A program made the translations under genes and the position numbers. Below are positions 1-11,010 of a stretch of 64,000 nucleotides of DNA, piece after piece; position 1 is the first letter of the stretch, and every line of letters begins with the position of its first letter. The DNA lies in the NCBI GenBank assembly GCA_001599815.1, contig BCIA01000001.1, positions 6,716,978 through 6,780,977 on the forward strand, in the 5' to 3' direction. The notes beneath the pieces were generated by a model. It did not search any database. It was not told the DNA's origin and was given only the letters and a program-made list of their open reading frames with translations. This DNA comes from Furcasterigmium furcatum (taxonomy: Eukaryota > Ascomycota > Sordariomycetes > Glomerellales > Plectosphaerellaceae).

Positions 1-2457
1 GAAGAGGCCGCGGAGGCTGGCGGGGAAGTCGGCGTCTTCGGGGAAGCGACCCTTGGAGAGGGAGAGGTCCATTGTGAGGGCGAGGCGGAGGTACGAGGAG
101 GGCTGGGAGGCGAGGATGTCCGTCCAGTCTGATATGGGGGCGTCCGCATCCGCATCTGCGTCCTGGGCGGGGGCTTCGGCGCCCGAGGGGGGAGGGGGGT
201 CGAGCTGTGCGAGGTTGACGATGTGGCGTATCGTGTCGGAGACCCAGTCGACGCCGTCGTACTGCCACTGGTAGGTCTTCATCGCCTCGATGAGGATGTT
301 GAGGCGGTGCTGCTTCGCGGCGGACTGGGTGTTTGGGGGTGTCTGCTTCGGACGCTGGGAGGAGGAGAGCTTGACGTCGAGGATGTGCAGGACGAGGGGG
401 AGGGCCGTGCAGGCGACGGCGCTGATGGGCAGCCAGCGGGCGAGGCGGAGGTGGATGAGCTCCTTGAGGCACTCCGTCACGCCGGAGGCCGCGTCTTGGA
501 GCTCGTGCCGGTTCTCGCCGATGATGGCGAGGTCGCGGGTCGGGATGGTGTTGAAGGACGGGGCGGAGGCGGTGATGGCGAGGTGGAGGACCTCGTGGTG
601 GCTGAGGACGACGCGCGAGGAGCTGTCTCGGGTCAGTGAGATGGTCTTCGGCGTGAGAGGGACGGGGGACTCACTGATAGTACATGTACATCAGATTCGT
701 GTACAGGATGACCGAGTCGTGGTGGAATTCCTTCGCCCCGGAACCGCCGACCCTGGCCACTGCTCCGCCGCCGAACACGGGGAACCTCAGCGTCGCGCCC
801 TTGTACCATCTTCTCAGCGAGACCTTGCACTCCCTCAGCTTATCCTGTTCTTCGGCCTTCATGTCGCGGCCCCAGCCGGGGCTGTCATCCAGCGGGAACA
901 CGAGGATCAGGATGTCCGTCAGGATCACGCAGAGCTCGACCAGCTGCTCGAGGACCTCGGCCAAGCACCGCTTGGTGTCCGCGTTGTAGACCCTGCTCCT
1001 CTCGATCTCGTCCGTCAGGTCTGAGAAGCCCAGGATGCCGTTGGTCTCGAAGTTGAAGTGATTCCGCGTGATCTGCAGCGAGCGACGCAGCCCAAGCCCC
1101 ATGACGCGATCTCGGAGAATGCAGCACCACCAGAGGCGCTTGAGCATGTTCTGCTTCTTCGCCTGGGCTGTCGGCAACGCCTGGCGGGCGGATGAGCCGG
1201 CTTGGGAGACGGGGGAGAGGGAGGAGTAGTGGTGCGCCTCGGCGGTTTTCGCGTGCTGGATGGCGATGGACAGCCAGGCCGTGTTCGGCTTGCGTGGCGT
1301 CGACGATGCTGGCGGGGACCAGTATGTGAGGAGCAGGGCGGCCTGGGAGATCGCGACGGGGGAGGATTCCGTGTCGAGGTCGTACAGGAGCTTGCAGCGG
1401 CGGTGCAGGGCTGCCCTCGCGGCGCGGATGGTGGGATAGCCCAGGGCCTTGATGGCCTCGCGTGAGACGAAGTTGCAGGAGGCGAAGAGCATGGACTGGA
1501 AGACGAGGAGGGACATTCGGCCGGTCGAGAAGGTGTCGGAAGGGCTCTGGGGGTTGCTGCCGGCGCAGTACATGTCCCAGAAGTCGCCCTCGTCGATGAG
1601 GGGGAGTAGGGGGTGGAAGTGCAGGAAGTACTGCTGGACGAACTCGTCGAGGATGGCCCGGGTCGGGACTCGGAGACAGCCCTGGAGCTCGAGGTAGTTG
1701 ATATCCTGCGGCAGGATGTTGGCCATGTTGCTGACGAAGAGGAAGGGGTAGTAGGAATATGTGACGTCCGTGTTCATTCCCAGGCCCTGGGCGCTGCCCC
1801 ATTGCTGTTCGGCGTGGGAGGTGAGGTTGTCGGTGGAAGTGAACGATGTGCTGAATGTTGGTCCGCTCGAAAAGGTTGGCTTGGACGCGAAGGTCGGTTT
1901 GGGCCGGTGGAGGTGTTCATCGTGAAGACAGGAGTCATGCGTGTCTTCCGGCGAGGCCTGCGTGTTGGCTGTGTTCGGGTCTTCCTGTTCGAGAGGCTGG
2001 GTCTGATCTTCAGTGACTGGGTCTACAGGAGGAACGGTCTGGCCGTCCGTCCTGGCTTTGACTATTGTCTCTGCTGACGGCCCGTGAACGCCCTGGTCCC
2101 TCGCGTAGGGAGGGTAGGAGGCTTGGACATTGGTGACGCCCTCTTGATGTGTCCGTCTGCTGAAGAGTATGAGTCTGTGAAGTTTCCTGGCTCCCTCGTG
2201 TCTCTCACTTACAGCCGAGATGCTCTGCCCGTCACAACACATGTCTCGCTGTCGAGGTAGCAGTTCATGCATGGTCGTCCTCTCTGGGAGACATCACACC
2301 TGACCTTCCTGGCCCGGCATGAGAGGCAAGCTTTGGGAGCTCGCTTCCTGACCTTGGTCTGTGACTTGGCCTTTGGTTCCGCGGGAGGGGGGGCAGCAGG
2401 AGCAGGAGCTGTGGCGTTGGGCTCAGGGACTACTTCACCCTCTGTCGTAGAAGCCAT
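1..2457 (-). CDS. Zn(II)2Cys6 transcription factor, CTF1/AmdR-like (3' end cut by window)
   Basis: Nuclear DNA-binding regulator, incomplete at its C-terminus. The model has three exons on the minus strand: 2457-2213, 2159-675 and 622-1, with introns of 53 and 52 nt (donors GTAAGT and GTGAGT). The N-terminus holds a C6 binuclear cluster starting CLSCRARKVRCD and ending PCMNCYLDSETC, preceded by an Ala/Pro/Lys-rich leader. A middle fungal-specific transcription factor domain (PF04082 type) includes YFLHFHPLLPLIDEGDFW and RRLWWCCILRDRVMGLGLRR-like helices. Exon 3 stays open to base 1 and carries a conserved-looking block ISDWTDILASQPSSYLRLAL. The start was set at the ATG of MASTTEG (good -3 A) rather than 51 nt upstream. 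The cluster plus middle domain resembles the cutinase/acetamidase regulator group, so a role in cutin, fatty acid or amide use is inferred, not shown. Confidence 0.85.
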
Positions 2458-3665
2458 GATGCTGAAGATATTACCTCGGTTTCTTATTTGTGAAGTGCCG
2501 AAACTCAAACTCTTGGGTTCAGATTCTTCGTGGATAAGAAGACCAAGTGCTCAACGTGGAAGGAAAATAAAATGTTGGAGAAAGACGGAAGACAGACGGG
2601 AGTTGGGGATGGTCGAGGTCGGGGATGTGGGGTGTGGGGATGGATCGCGGGGAAGTTCAGGGGCTCCCCTGTCGCTGAGACACCACGGGGGGCTGTGGTC
2701 GGGAGACACGGAAATCATTTACCGGACACCCGGACAACTGACTCAGGAGAGCTGACACGTCCATACTTGTCCCTCCCCATCCTGATAAATAACCAGGACC
2801 GTATATCCGGTTGTCCGGAGTGCATTTCTTTTAGTCTCCCCGCCCCCAGATCTCGTGAGTCGCAGTGCGGTTCGAGGCTGGACCTTGTTGACTCGACCGT
2901 GTTGACTCGATCGAGTTTCGGGAATCAAGTCATGCTGATCCGGGGCCGGCCCTAACGTACGCCACTGGCGGCTGAGTTGCGACGACCATCCCTGGACCTA
3001 GGCCTGTGATTTGGTTTCCTGATTCCATGGTCTGGTAACCTCCACTGTGGTCGGGTACTGATTGTAGTTCTACTTCCGGATTCCGGATGTTGCCCTCGAA
3101 GGCCGCCACGGAACACTGCCTCACTCATTAAAAAATGACAAACAACCAGCAATTGAATTTGGGCAAGCACCCCTGGCGGTGCATATTCAGCGCAAACATA
3201 GAATAACCAAAATTTATTTGGCTTGAAGGGACATCTGTTTGACCTGCCTGCAGTGGAGTATCAGGTTATCCTCATGCTGAACCGTCGAGTTTGAACTGCT
3301 CAGCTTGATAGGCCTCGAACATGAAAAACTACACCATGCACAACAGAAGTTACAAACCAGTAAACAATGGTTCAGTAACAAGCTGGCAAGAGAAGGAAGC
3401 GGCAAATTGGTTCATTGAATCATGGCCACCTTCCTTGAGGCGTAGGATAATACTTCCCTGAATGGTGGTTTCTGTGCGTAATATTAAAACCTTCCTTTCG
3501 GGGTACCTTAGAGATCTATCCATTTCTTGGAAGCCACCTGACACTCGGCACTATAAGGGAACGCTTTTCTGCGACGTGAATTTCCGAACTCTTCTCTTTT
3601 CCAGCTTCAACTGGTCACACAACTTGGTTGACATATACTTTGGAATCTACAAAGCGATCCTCACA
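2458..3665. other. Intergenic region, divergent promoters
   Basis: About 1.2 kb between the minus-strand regulator and the plus-strand SET gene, so it should hold both promoters. A TGACTCA element (Gcn4/CPC1-type consensus) lies at 2739-2745. The open frames here are short and show no recognisable protein. Confidence 0.5.
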
Positions 3666-4870
3666 ATGGAGCAGTCTCAGTCCCAACCCGAGGAGAAAAG
3701 GGTCCAGGAACCTCAGGTAAGTGCCCACCCTTGAGGTCAAGACGAGTCCTTCATAGCTCGACCCTTACTGATCAATACTGCAAAGCCGGGCCAAGAGCAA
3801 GCGATTGACATCTACGAGGATCTGGACGTCAACAACGCCAATAATCGACTTCTCTACCTCGTCTCGATGGCATTCGATAACCTGGCGATGTCCGCTGGAT
3901 ATGGCGGGATCCTGCAATGCCCGTACGATGTGGAGGAAGGGGAGGGTTCAGTCTTCGACGATGACTACCCGAGCAGCATTCACAGCGACGATGCTGCTTT
4001 TTCGCCAGATTCATCTCTCACTGAGGAAGAAACAACTCGCGAGACAGATGTTACTGAGAATGAGGAAGGCTTCGTCTGTCAACCCTCCGAACAGGCATCT
4101 GATGTCAAGAGGTAAGCACCGCCGCACCTCTATTCTCAAAAGTCCGACTCATACCGTGAACCCAGAGTCCGGACCGCCTTTGGCACTGACGATGTGGCCA
4201 TCGAAGTGGCAGGCAAACCGGTTGCGGTTTCTAACCTGGCCTCAGGCGACGCCCCAATTCTCTACACCGGCGACTTCATCCAGGTTCGCGAATCCAACCT
4301 CGGCGGATTTGGAATGTTCGCCCTCAAGGACCTGCCGTACAGGCAGCATATTCTCATGGAGCAAGCTCTGGTCCACGCCGACTACTCTACTTCCATCGAG
4401 CGGTTTAACTCGCTTTCTTCCGACGACCAGCAGCTGTTCCTCGACCTGCACGGACATAACCCGGCTGATGAGAGCATGGAAGCGAGGATTCAAGCAACCT
4501 TCCACACCAACAAGTAAGAACCACGTGAACTCCGACGAGGATATGCTGACAGCGAACTAGTTTCACATGCGACAGGCACACTGGCGGTGCTGGTGTCTTC
4601 CTTGTCGCGTCCAGGTTCAACCACGCCTGCTACTCGCGCTGCAACGTCAAGTATGGCTATGATCTGGGAACCGATGCCATGACTTTCAGCGTTGGAAAGA
4701 AAGGCGGCGTCAAGGCCGGCGAAGAACTCACAATCTGTTACGGGAAGGACCGGGATACCCTGAAGGCGCAGTATGGCTTTGACTGCCAGTGCGGTGCTTG
4801 CGACTCGACGCTGCGGGAGTACGTGGAGGAGGAGTTTGGGAAGGTGATGGAGCGGATTCAGCAGGCGTGA
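3666..4870 (+). CDS. SET-domain protein (putative protein lysine methyltransferase)
   Basis: Predicted 344-aa protein from four exons: 3666-3716, 3786-4111, 4166-4513 and 4561-4870, all with GTAAG donors and AG acceptors. The first ~125 residues are acidic and not recognised. The SET core starts near VRESNLGGFGMFALKDLP, the substrate/cofactor motif reads SRFNHACYSRCNV, followed by GEELTICYG and a Cys cluster CQCGAC of post-SET type. These are the usual landmarks of the fungal 'SET domain-containing protein 5' group (family knowledge). Substrate and location cannot be read from the sequence. Single gene, same strand as the downstream elongation factor gene. The start ATG is the first in frame in the short first exon. 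Confidence 0.85.
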
Positions 4871-5303
4871 TGAGGACCAGGGTTCAAGGGACTAAGGGAT
4901 ATGCTGAGAGGATCTCACGGAGTTTCGGATGGGCATATCGGATTCGGACTTTGCATGGGACGCGAGCGGTTCTGGGGTGGTGTAGCGGTGTTGCATTTAG
5001 GGAACCAATCTTGCCGTATTGCAAAGTCACAGACTTTGCCAAAATGCCATGATCCATGATCGAGATCCGAGATCCCGACCCGACGCGCTTCTCCTCTCTT
5101 AGAGAACCCCTGTTAGTCAGCCAACTCCGAACCCCTGAGTCGCGCCTCCACGTGACCACGCGGAACGGCCAATCGACCCGGCAGGCCCAGAAAAAAGTTT
5201 CGCCAGTCCGGCGAGATCAGTTCATGCTAATGGACCTCGACAACTCGTGAACGAGCCTCCCCTCGTCCATTCCTTTTGTTTGTTTCCGAGCCAATTGGTC
5301 ACG
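4871..5303. other. Intergenic region upstream of mitochondrial EF-G
   Basis: Holds the SET gene 3' end and the promoter/leader of the elongation factor gene. CCAAT-type elements occur near 5170 and at 5291-5298 (CCAATTGG), the latter only a few bases before the ATG. No coding potential recognised. Confidence 0.4.
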
Positions 5304-7775
5304 ATGAGGGCATCCAGGGCTCTCAGAGTGCCGAATGGCGGTTTCCTTGCGGGCGCGGCGCCCCAGGGACAAGGCGTGCGATACTTCAGCGTCGCCTTCA
5401 CCTCCAGGCCGACCAGCGCTCCCTCCAGCAGCACATCCTCCAGATTCGCCGGTTTCGAGTCCAGACGCCTCTTCTCGCAGACAGCTAAGCGCGCGAACAA
5501 TGCCGCCGCCGCAGAGGCCCTCAAAATGGCCCAGGACAACGCCTCGGGGCTGACCCCTGACGTCGTCGCTGCCAAGATGGCCCCCGAAGAAGCGCACCGA
5601 TTGTCGCGGGTCCGAAACATCGGTATTGCCGCCCACATCGACAGCGGAAAGACCACCGCCACCGAGCGTGTGCTTTTTTACTCTGGAAGGATCAATGCGA
5701 TTCACGAAGTCCGCGGCAAGGACTCTGTCGGCGCAAAGATGGACTCGATGGACCTCGAGCGCGAGAAGGGCATCACCATCCAGTCTGCCGCCACCTTCGC
5801 CGACTGGAAGAAGACGGAGAACGGCAAGGAGGAGACCTACCACATCAACATCATCGATACCCCCGGACATATCGACTTCACCATCGAGGTCGAGCGCGCC
5901 CTGCGTGTTCTCGACGGTGCCGTCATGATTCTCTGCGCCGTCAGCGGTGTTCAGTCCCAGACCATCACCGTCGACCGTCAGATGAAGCGCTACAACGTCC
6001 CTCGCCTCAGCTTTGTGAACAAGATGGACCGCATGGGAGCCAATCCCTTCAAGGCCGTCGAGCAGATCAACCAGAAGCTCAAGATTCCCGCGGCCGCCAT
6101 CCAGGTCCCCATCGGCATGGAGGACGAGCACGAGGGCGTCATCGACATCATCGACATGAAGGCCATCTACTTCGAGGGTCCCCGCGGCACCGAGGTCAAG
6201 GTCACCGACAAGATCCCGCCCCAGTACAAGCAGCTCGCCGAGGAGAAGCGCATCGAGCTCATCGAGAAGCTTGCCGACGTCGACGACGAGATTGCCGAGA
6301 TCTTCCTCATGGAGGAGACCCCCAGCAACGCCCAGATCAAGGCCGCCATCCGCCGTGCCACCATCAACCTCAAGTTCACCCCGGTCCTGATGGGCTCTGC
6401 GCTCGCCAACAAGGGTATCCAGCCCGTCCTCGATGCCGTCTGCGACTACCTGCCCAACCCCGCCGAGATCACCAACACCGGCCTTGACAAGTCCCGCAAC
6501 GAGGAGGTCGTCAAGCTCGTGCCCTACAACTCGCTCCCCTTCGTCGGCCTCGCCTTCAAGCTCGAGGAGAACAACTACGGCCAGCTCACCTACATCCGCG
6601 TCTACCAGGGCAAGCTGAAGAAGGGCACCTACCTGTACAACTCCCGCACTGACAAGAAGGTCCGCATTCCCCGTATCGTGCGCATGCACTCCAACGAGAT
6701 GGAGGATGTCAACGAGGTCGGCGCCGGCGAGATCTGCGCCGTCTTCGGCGTTGACTGCGCCTCCGGCGATACCTTCACGGACGGTGGCCTTCCCTACACG
6801 ATGACCTCCATGTTCGTTCCAGACGCCGTCATGTCGCTGTCCATCAAGCCCAAGCGCAGCGGTGATTCCGACAACTTCTCCAAGGCCATGAACCGGTTCC
6901 AGCGTGAGGACCCGACGTTCAGGCTGCACGTCGACGAGGAGAGCGAGGAGACCATCATTTCCGGCATGGGCGAGCTGCATCTCGAGATTTACGTCGAGCG
7001 TCTCCGCCGCGAGTACAAGACGGACTGCGAGACCGGCCAGCCCCGCGTCGCCTACCGCGAGACGGTCTCCCGCCACACCGAGTTCGACTACCTGTTCAGG
7101 CGCCAGACCGGTGGCCCGGGAGACTACGCCCGCGTCGTCGGCTACGTCGAGCCCTACACCGACCCCGAGAAGAATTTCTTCGAGACCCAGGTCGTCGGAG
7201 GCACCATCCCCGACAAGTACCTCTCGGCATGCGGCAAGGGCTTCGAGGAGATCACGGAGAGGGGCCCGCTGCTGGGCCACAGGGTCATCGGCACCAAGAT
7301 GGTGGTCACCGATGGCGCGACGCACGTCACGGACTCGTCCGACCACGCGTTCAACCTCGCGACGCAGTTCGCCTTCCGCAAGGCCTTCGACGACGCCGGC
7401 GGCCAGATCCTCGAGCCCCTGATGAAGACGACCATCACGGCGCCCAACGAGTTCCAGGGCAACGTCATCATGCTCATGAACAAGCGCCAGGCCACCATCC
7501 AGGACACCGAGGTCGGCACCGAGGACTTCACCCTCATCGCCGACTGCTCCCTCAACTCCATGTTCGGCTTCAGCTCGCAGCTGCGCGCCGCCACGCAGGG
7601 CAAGGGCGAGTTCGGCATGGAGTTCAGCCACTACGCGCCCGCGCCGCCGCACCTGCAGTAAGTCTACCCATCCGTAGATCCTCCACCCGCACGTACAGGT
7701 TACTGACTGCCGCACCACAGGAAGGAACTTATCGCCAAGCACGAGAAGGAGCTGGAGGCAAAGCGTACGAAGTAG
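5304..7775 (+). CDS. MEF1: Mitochondrial translation elongation factor G (EF-G1)
   Basis: 802-aa GTPase that translocates tRNA and mRNA on the mitochondrial ribosome. Two exons: 5304-7657 and 7721-7775, the second giving a short Lys-rich tail ending KELEAKRTK. The Arg/Ser-rich N-terminus (MRASRALRV...GVRYFSVAF) has the character of a mitochondrial presequence. P-loop GIAAHIDSGKTT near residue 107, switch region EREKGITI, G3 DTPGHIDFT and G4 NKMDRMGA are all intact, and domains III-V follow, including GMGELHLEIYVERLRREY. The length matches fungal MEF1. The frame is open further upstream, but only from a GTG; the ATG at 5304 is the first usable start. It is convergent with the lysine gene to its right. 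Confidence 0.96.
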
Positions 7776-8128
7776 AAGATGCCGCGCTAGACGAGAGCAT
7801 CACGGCGAGAGCCCCGAGCGCCCCGTCCCTCGACCTGTACCAACACGTACCGGCGTGAGAAGAGACCCGGCGCGGGAGGCCCCTCGCGGAAAGGCCCCGA
7901 GATGGGCATTGTACACTGTATCATAATGTAGGAGCTAGGACCCGGCCAGCATGCCGCGGCCGCGCCGTCTGGATACCAGGGCGCGATAGATGAGCCGAGC
8001 ATAGATGTATGCAAATAGACAGAAAGCATCTCACTTCAGAAGCGGAGCACTTGCAGGCGAGGTAGTGGTGAAACAAAGCTTGGGCTATTTTATCTATCCA
8101 CCCGAGTACATCTTATCTACATAATCTC
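7776..8128. other. Convergent 3' region
   Basis: About 350 nt between the stop codons of EF-G (+) and homoisocitrate dehydrogenase (-). It should contain both 3' UTRs and polyadenylation signals. No gene is visible. Confidence 0.4.
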
Positions 8129-9205
8129 TTACAGCCTCCTGAGGATGTCCTCGACGACCTCGGTCGTCTTGGCGGTGCCGCCGAGGTCGGGGCTCAGCAG
8201 CTTGCCCTCCTCGAGGTTGGCGTCGACGGCGGCGTAGATCCTGGCGGCGGCGGCCTCCTCGTTGAGGAACTCGAGCATGAGTGCGGTGGAGCGGAGGGTG
8301 GCGATGGGGTTGGCGATGTTCTGTCCCTGGATGTCGGGGGCGGAGCCGTGGCAGGGCTCGCCGATGGCGAAGCCCTCGCCGACGTTGGCGGAGGGGACGA
8401 GGCCGAGGGAGCCGACGAGGGCGGCGGCGCCGTCGGAGAGGATGTCGCCGTAGAGGTTGGGGGCGACGATGACGTCGTAGTCCTCGGGCTGGCGGAAGAG
8501 CTTGTAGACCATCGAGTCGACGATCTGCTCCTCGACGCCGACGGAGGCGAAGCGCGGGTCGGCGAGGGCGGCGCGGGCGGTGGAGCGGAAGAGACCGTCG
8601 GTCTGGGAGAGGACGTTGGACTTGTGGGTGATGGTGACGAGGGGGGAGGCGTGGTGGGAGGCGGCGCCGGAGTCGCGCAGCTTCTGGCGGCGGAGGGCGA
8701 TGTCGCCGGCCATGGTGGCGATGCGGTGGGACGCGCGCTCGGAGATGCGCTTGATGGCCTCGGCGACCTTGCCGGAGCCGTCGGGGGCGTCGAAGGTGCG
8801 CTCGTCCTTGACGTAGAGGTCCTCCGTGTTCTCGCGGACGATGACCATGTCAATGGGCTTGAGGGCGGTGGCGACGGACTTTACGGGGCGGACGTTGGCG
8901 TAGAGGTCGAGCTTCTTGCGGAGGGCGACGATGGGGGAGGAGTAGCCCTTGACGGCCTTTGAGGGGGAGGAGACGGCGCCGAAGAGGGCTCCATCGCAGC
9001 CGTTGCGGAGGACGTCGACGGTCTTGTCGGGGAGGGCGGCGCCGGTGCGCTCGAAGGTCTCGAAGCCGGCGTCGAGGTTTGTGAACTCGAACTTGAGGCC
9101 GAGGGAGGCGGGGAGGGCCTCGAGGAGGCGGCGGCCGGCGGGGATGACCTCCTTGCCGATGCCGTCGCCGGGGATGAGGCCGATCCTGAGGGTGCGGATG
9201 GACAT
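8129..9205 (-). CDS. LYS12: Homoisocitrate dehydrogenase
   Basis: 358-aa NAD-dependent beta-decarboxylating dehydrogenase of the fungal alpha-aminoadipate lysine pathway: homoisocitrate to 2-oxoadipate plus CO2. Single exon. Family landmarks are LIPGDGIGKEVIPAG at the N-terminus, IVRENTEDLYVK (this signature favours homoisocitrate over 3-isopropylmalate), ITHKSNVL, and the metal/cofactor block NLYGDILSD then GEPCHGSAPDI. The frame extends upstream to an ATG at 9262, which would add 19 His/Pro-rich residues; MSIRTLRIG at 9205 is preferred because it gives the family's usual N-terminus. Whether a mitochondrial signal is present depends on that choice. Codon use is very GC3-rich, as expected for a well-expressed biosynthetic gene. 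Confidence 0.92.
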   Translation of the reverse strand: MSIRTLRIGLIPGDGIGKEVIPAGRRLLEALPASLGLKFEFTNLDAGFETFERTGAALPDKTVDVLRNGCDGALFGAVSSPSKAVKGYSSPIVALRKKLDLYANVRPVKSVATALKPIDMVIVRENTEDLYVKDERTFDAPDGSGKVAEAIKRISERASHRIATMAGDIALRRQKLRDSGAASHHASPLVTITHKSNVLSQTDGLFRSTARAALADPRFASVGVEEQIVDSMVYKLFRQPEDYDVIVAPNLYGDILSDGAAALVGSLGLVPSANVGEGFAIGEPCHGSAPDIQGQNIANPIATLRSTALMLEFLNEEAAAARIYAAVDANLEEGKLLSPDLGGTAKTTEVVEDILRRL

Positions 9206-11010
9206 GACGAGTTCAATTGGCCTTTCGGGGGTGTGGTTGGTGTGGTGGGAGTGTGCTGGCAAGCTGGGTTCAATGGTGTGTCAGTGGTTGAAGCTGTCAC
9301 CGTTGCCGGACCGGGGCGATTAATTTTTTCGGGGCAGCTCGGTGGAGTTTTGCCCCGGACTCGGAGCGCCGACACACAACCGACCACACCGAAGCGGAAT
9401 TGATGCGCCTGACTGGTGGCGTGATGGTTGGGAGCCACCTGGAATTATTGAACCGGGCTTGATTTGTTATTCAGCTTGCCCGACTCGTGTAGCTGCGGGT
9501 GTTTCCGCCGTGATAGTCATTGAGGTATAATATTTCTGCCTCCTACTTACTAATTGATCACGATGAATGCATATCACTCCCGTCGAGAAACAATGCTCCT
9601 CAGACGACGAGTCTACAAGAAAAAGGAAAAGACTGACTGGAGAATCCAAGCTCAAACGCCCAGGTGCAGAGACTCCGGGGCATGTTGCAGCGTTCGCGCC
9701 GATCGGAGACGTCCATTCAGCAATCAGAGGAGAGACCCGGACCCCTGAGCTCCCCCGCAGCTGCTAACCGATTTGGTCCCAGCGAGCTAATAGCTTGGCT
9801 GGGTCGACCCGGGATGCGGGCGGGACGGAGCTTGCTCATCTATCTGAAGCTCTTGGGATGAAGGAGCGGAGGGGATTTGCTGGCCAGGTAATCAATGAGA
9901 AAAGTGTTCTCAACAGGCCCAGATATAATTATGCGACAACCCGCAAGCTGTCCAGAAGTTCATTTGAACCGACGGGCACGCCGCCGCCCTGGATTCGCGT
10001 GAAACAAAGGGTGCATCACGTCGGCCAGCGCAGTGATGCTTGGAAAAGGGGTATCCCGGGAATGTGCCAGACGAGGGGTTCCTGGGCAGCGCATCGATCA
10101 GACTCTGGGACACGATGGGGAATGAGTTTATAGGGGCGCAAATGGTAGCAACACCTCCTGGACGTGACAGAGGGGAGGAGTCTTGACCGCCTATTGCGTG
10201 CCCCCTCGCGATCGAACCCCTTTCCCCCCTGCAGCAGGTGTGCATCGGGGTCCAGTCAATGTGCATGCGTCTAGGAAACCCCTGACCCAAGCGTAGACCA
10301 GCCAGCCAGTCCTCCTCCCCGTGATCGAGCGAGCCTGACATGTGTGGCCTTGCGGTCGGTCGAGCAAACAGAGAAGACGGATCAAAGCGCAGGCCAATAT
10401 TATCAGGGCCTGTTCGCGCTCCTGGAACGAACTGAACGGGTCCCGGCGTCGTGTCTGTAATTAAACTGATCCCCCCAAATGCCAGCACCAGCCCGGCCCG
10501 AGCCTCGAACCACGGGTCCGAATCCACACGCTTAGGCAACGTATTATTACTCTCCAAGTTCCTTGTACCGCCTACATACAATCAGTCACTCCTCGTTTGA
10601 CCGCCTCGGCAGCGAACGACTCCTCGACGTCGACCAGAGACGCAAACGCGAACACAGACGACGTGTCGGAGCTCCAGCGCAGCTCGCTCAGCTCGGCGCG
10701 CCAGGCAGTGCCTCACTCTCTCCCTCTGTTCTGTCTCGTCTCGCCGCCCACCGTTTCCCACCGCTCGAACCGCACCACCCTCGCTTCATATCTTCCGACC
10801 AGACAAGACGACCGACCCAGCTCCCCCGGCGAGCAATCTCGTGCTGGGCCGAGCGATACAACAATTCACTCGTCGCATTTCCGACATCCATCATCCATCT
10901 CCAACGCTCTCTAACGGCCTCGACGCCACACGTCCATCCCGCACCGTTGAATCTCCATCCCTCGCCACCTCCCACGATTCCCTCGCGTCTTCACGCGCAA
11001 CACCGCGACC
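9206..11010. other. Intergenic region, no gene recognised
   Basis: About 1.8 kb holding the promoter of the lysine gene (left side, minus strand) and of the disordered-protein gene (right side). The right third (10,600-11,000) is C/T-rich on the plus strand, typical of a fungal 5' leader. A 223-codon minus-strand frame (9910-10581) is open, but its composition (Arg/Gly/Pro scatter, no motif) suggests chance. Confidence 0.4.

Noticed and set aside
5217..7742. 841-aa minus-strand ORF as a gene
   Set aside because: Exactly opposite the well-supported EF-G gene; composition is the Val/Leu/Gly/Asp pattern produced by reading high-GC3 codons backwards.
10480..10560. Possible tRNA (GTGGTTCGAGGC on the minus strand)
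   Set aside because: A T-loop-like string is present, but no acceptor or anticodon stem pairs around it.
9910..10581. 223-aa minus-strand ORF as a gene
   Set aside because: Open by chance; no motif, no splice or start support.
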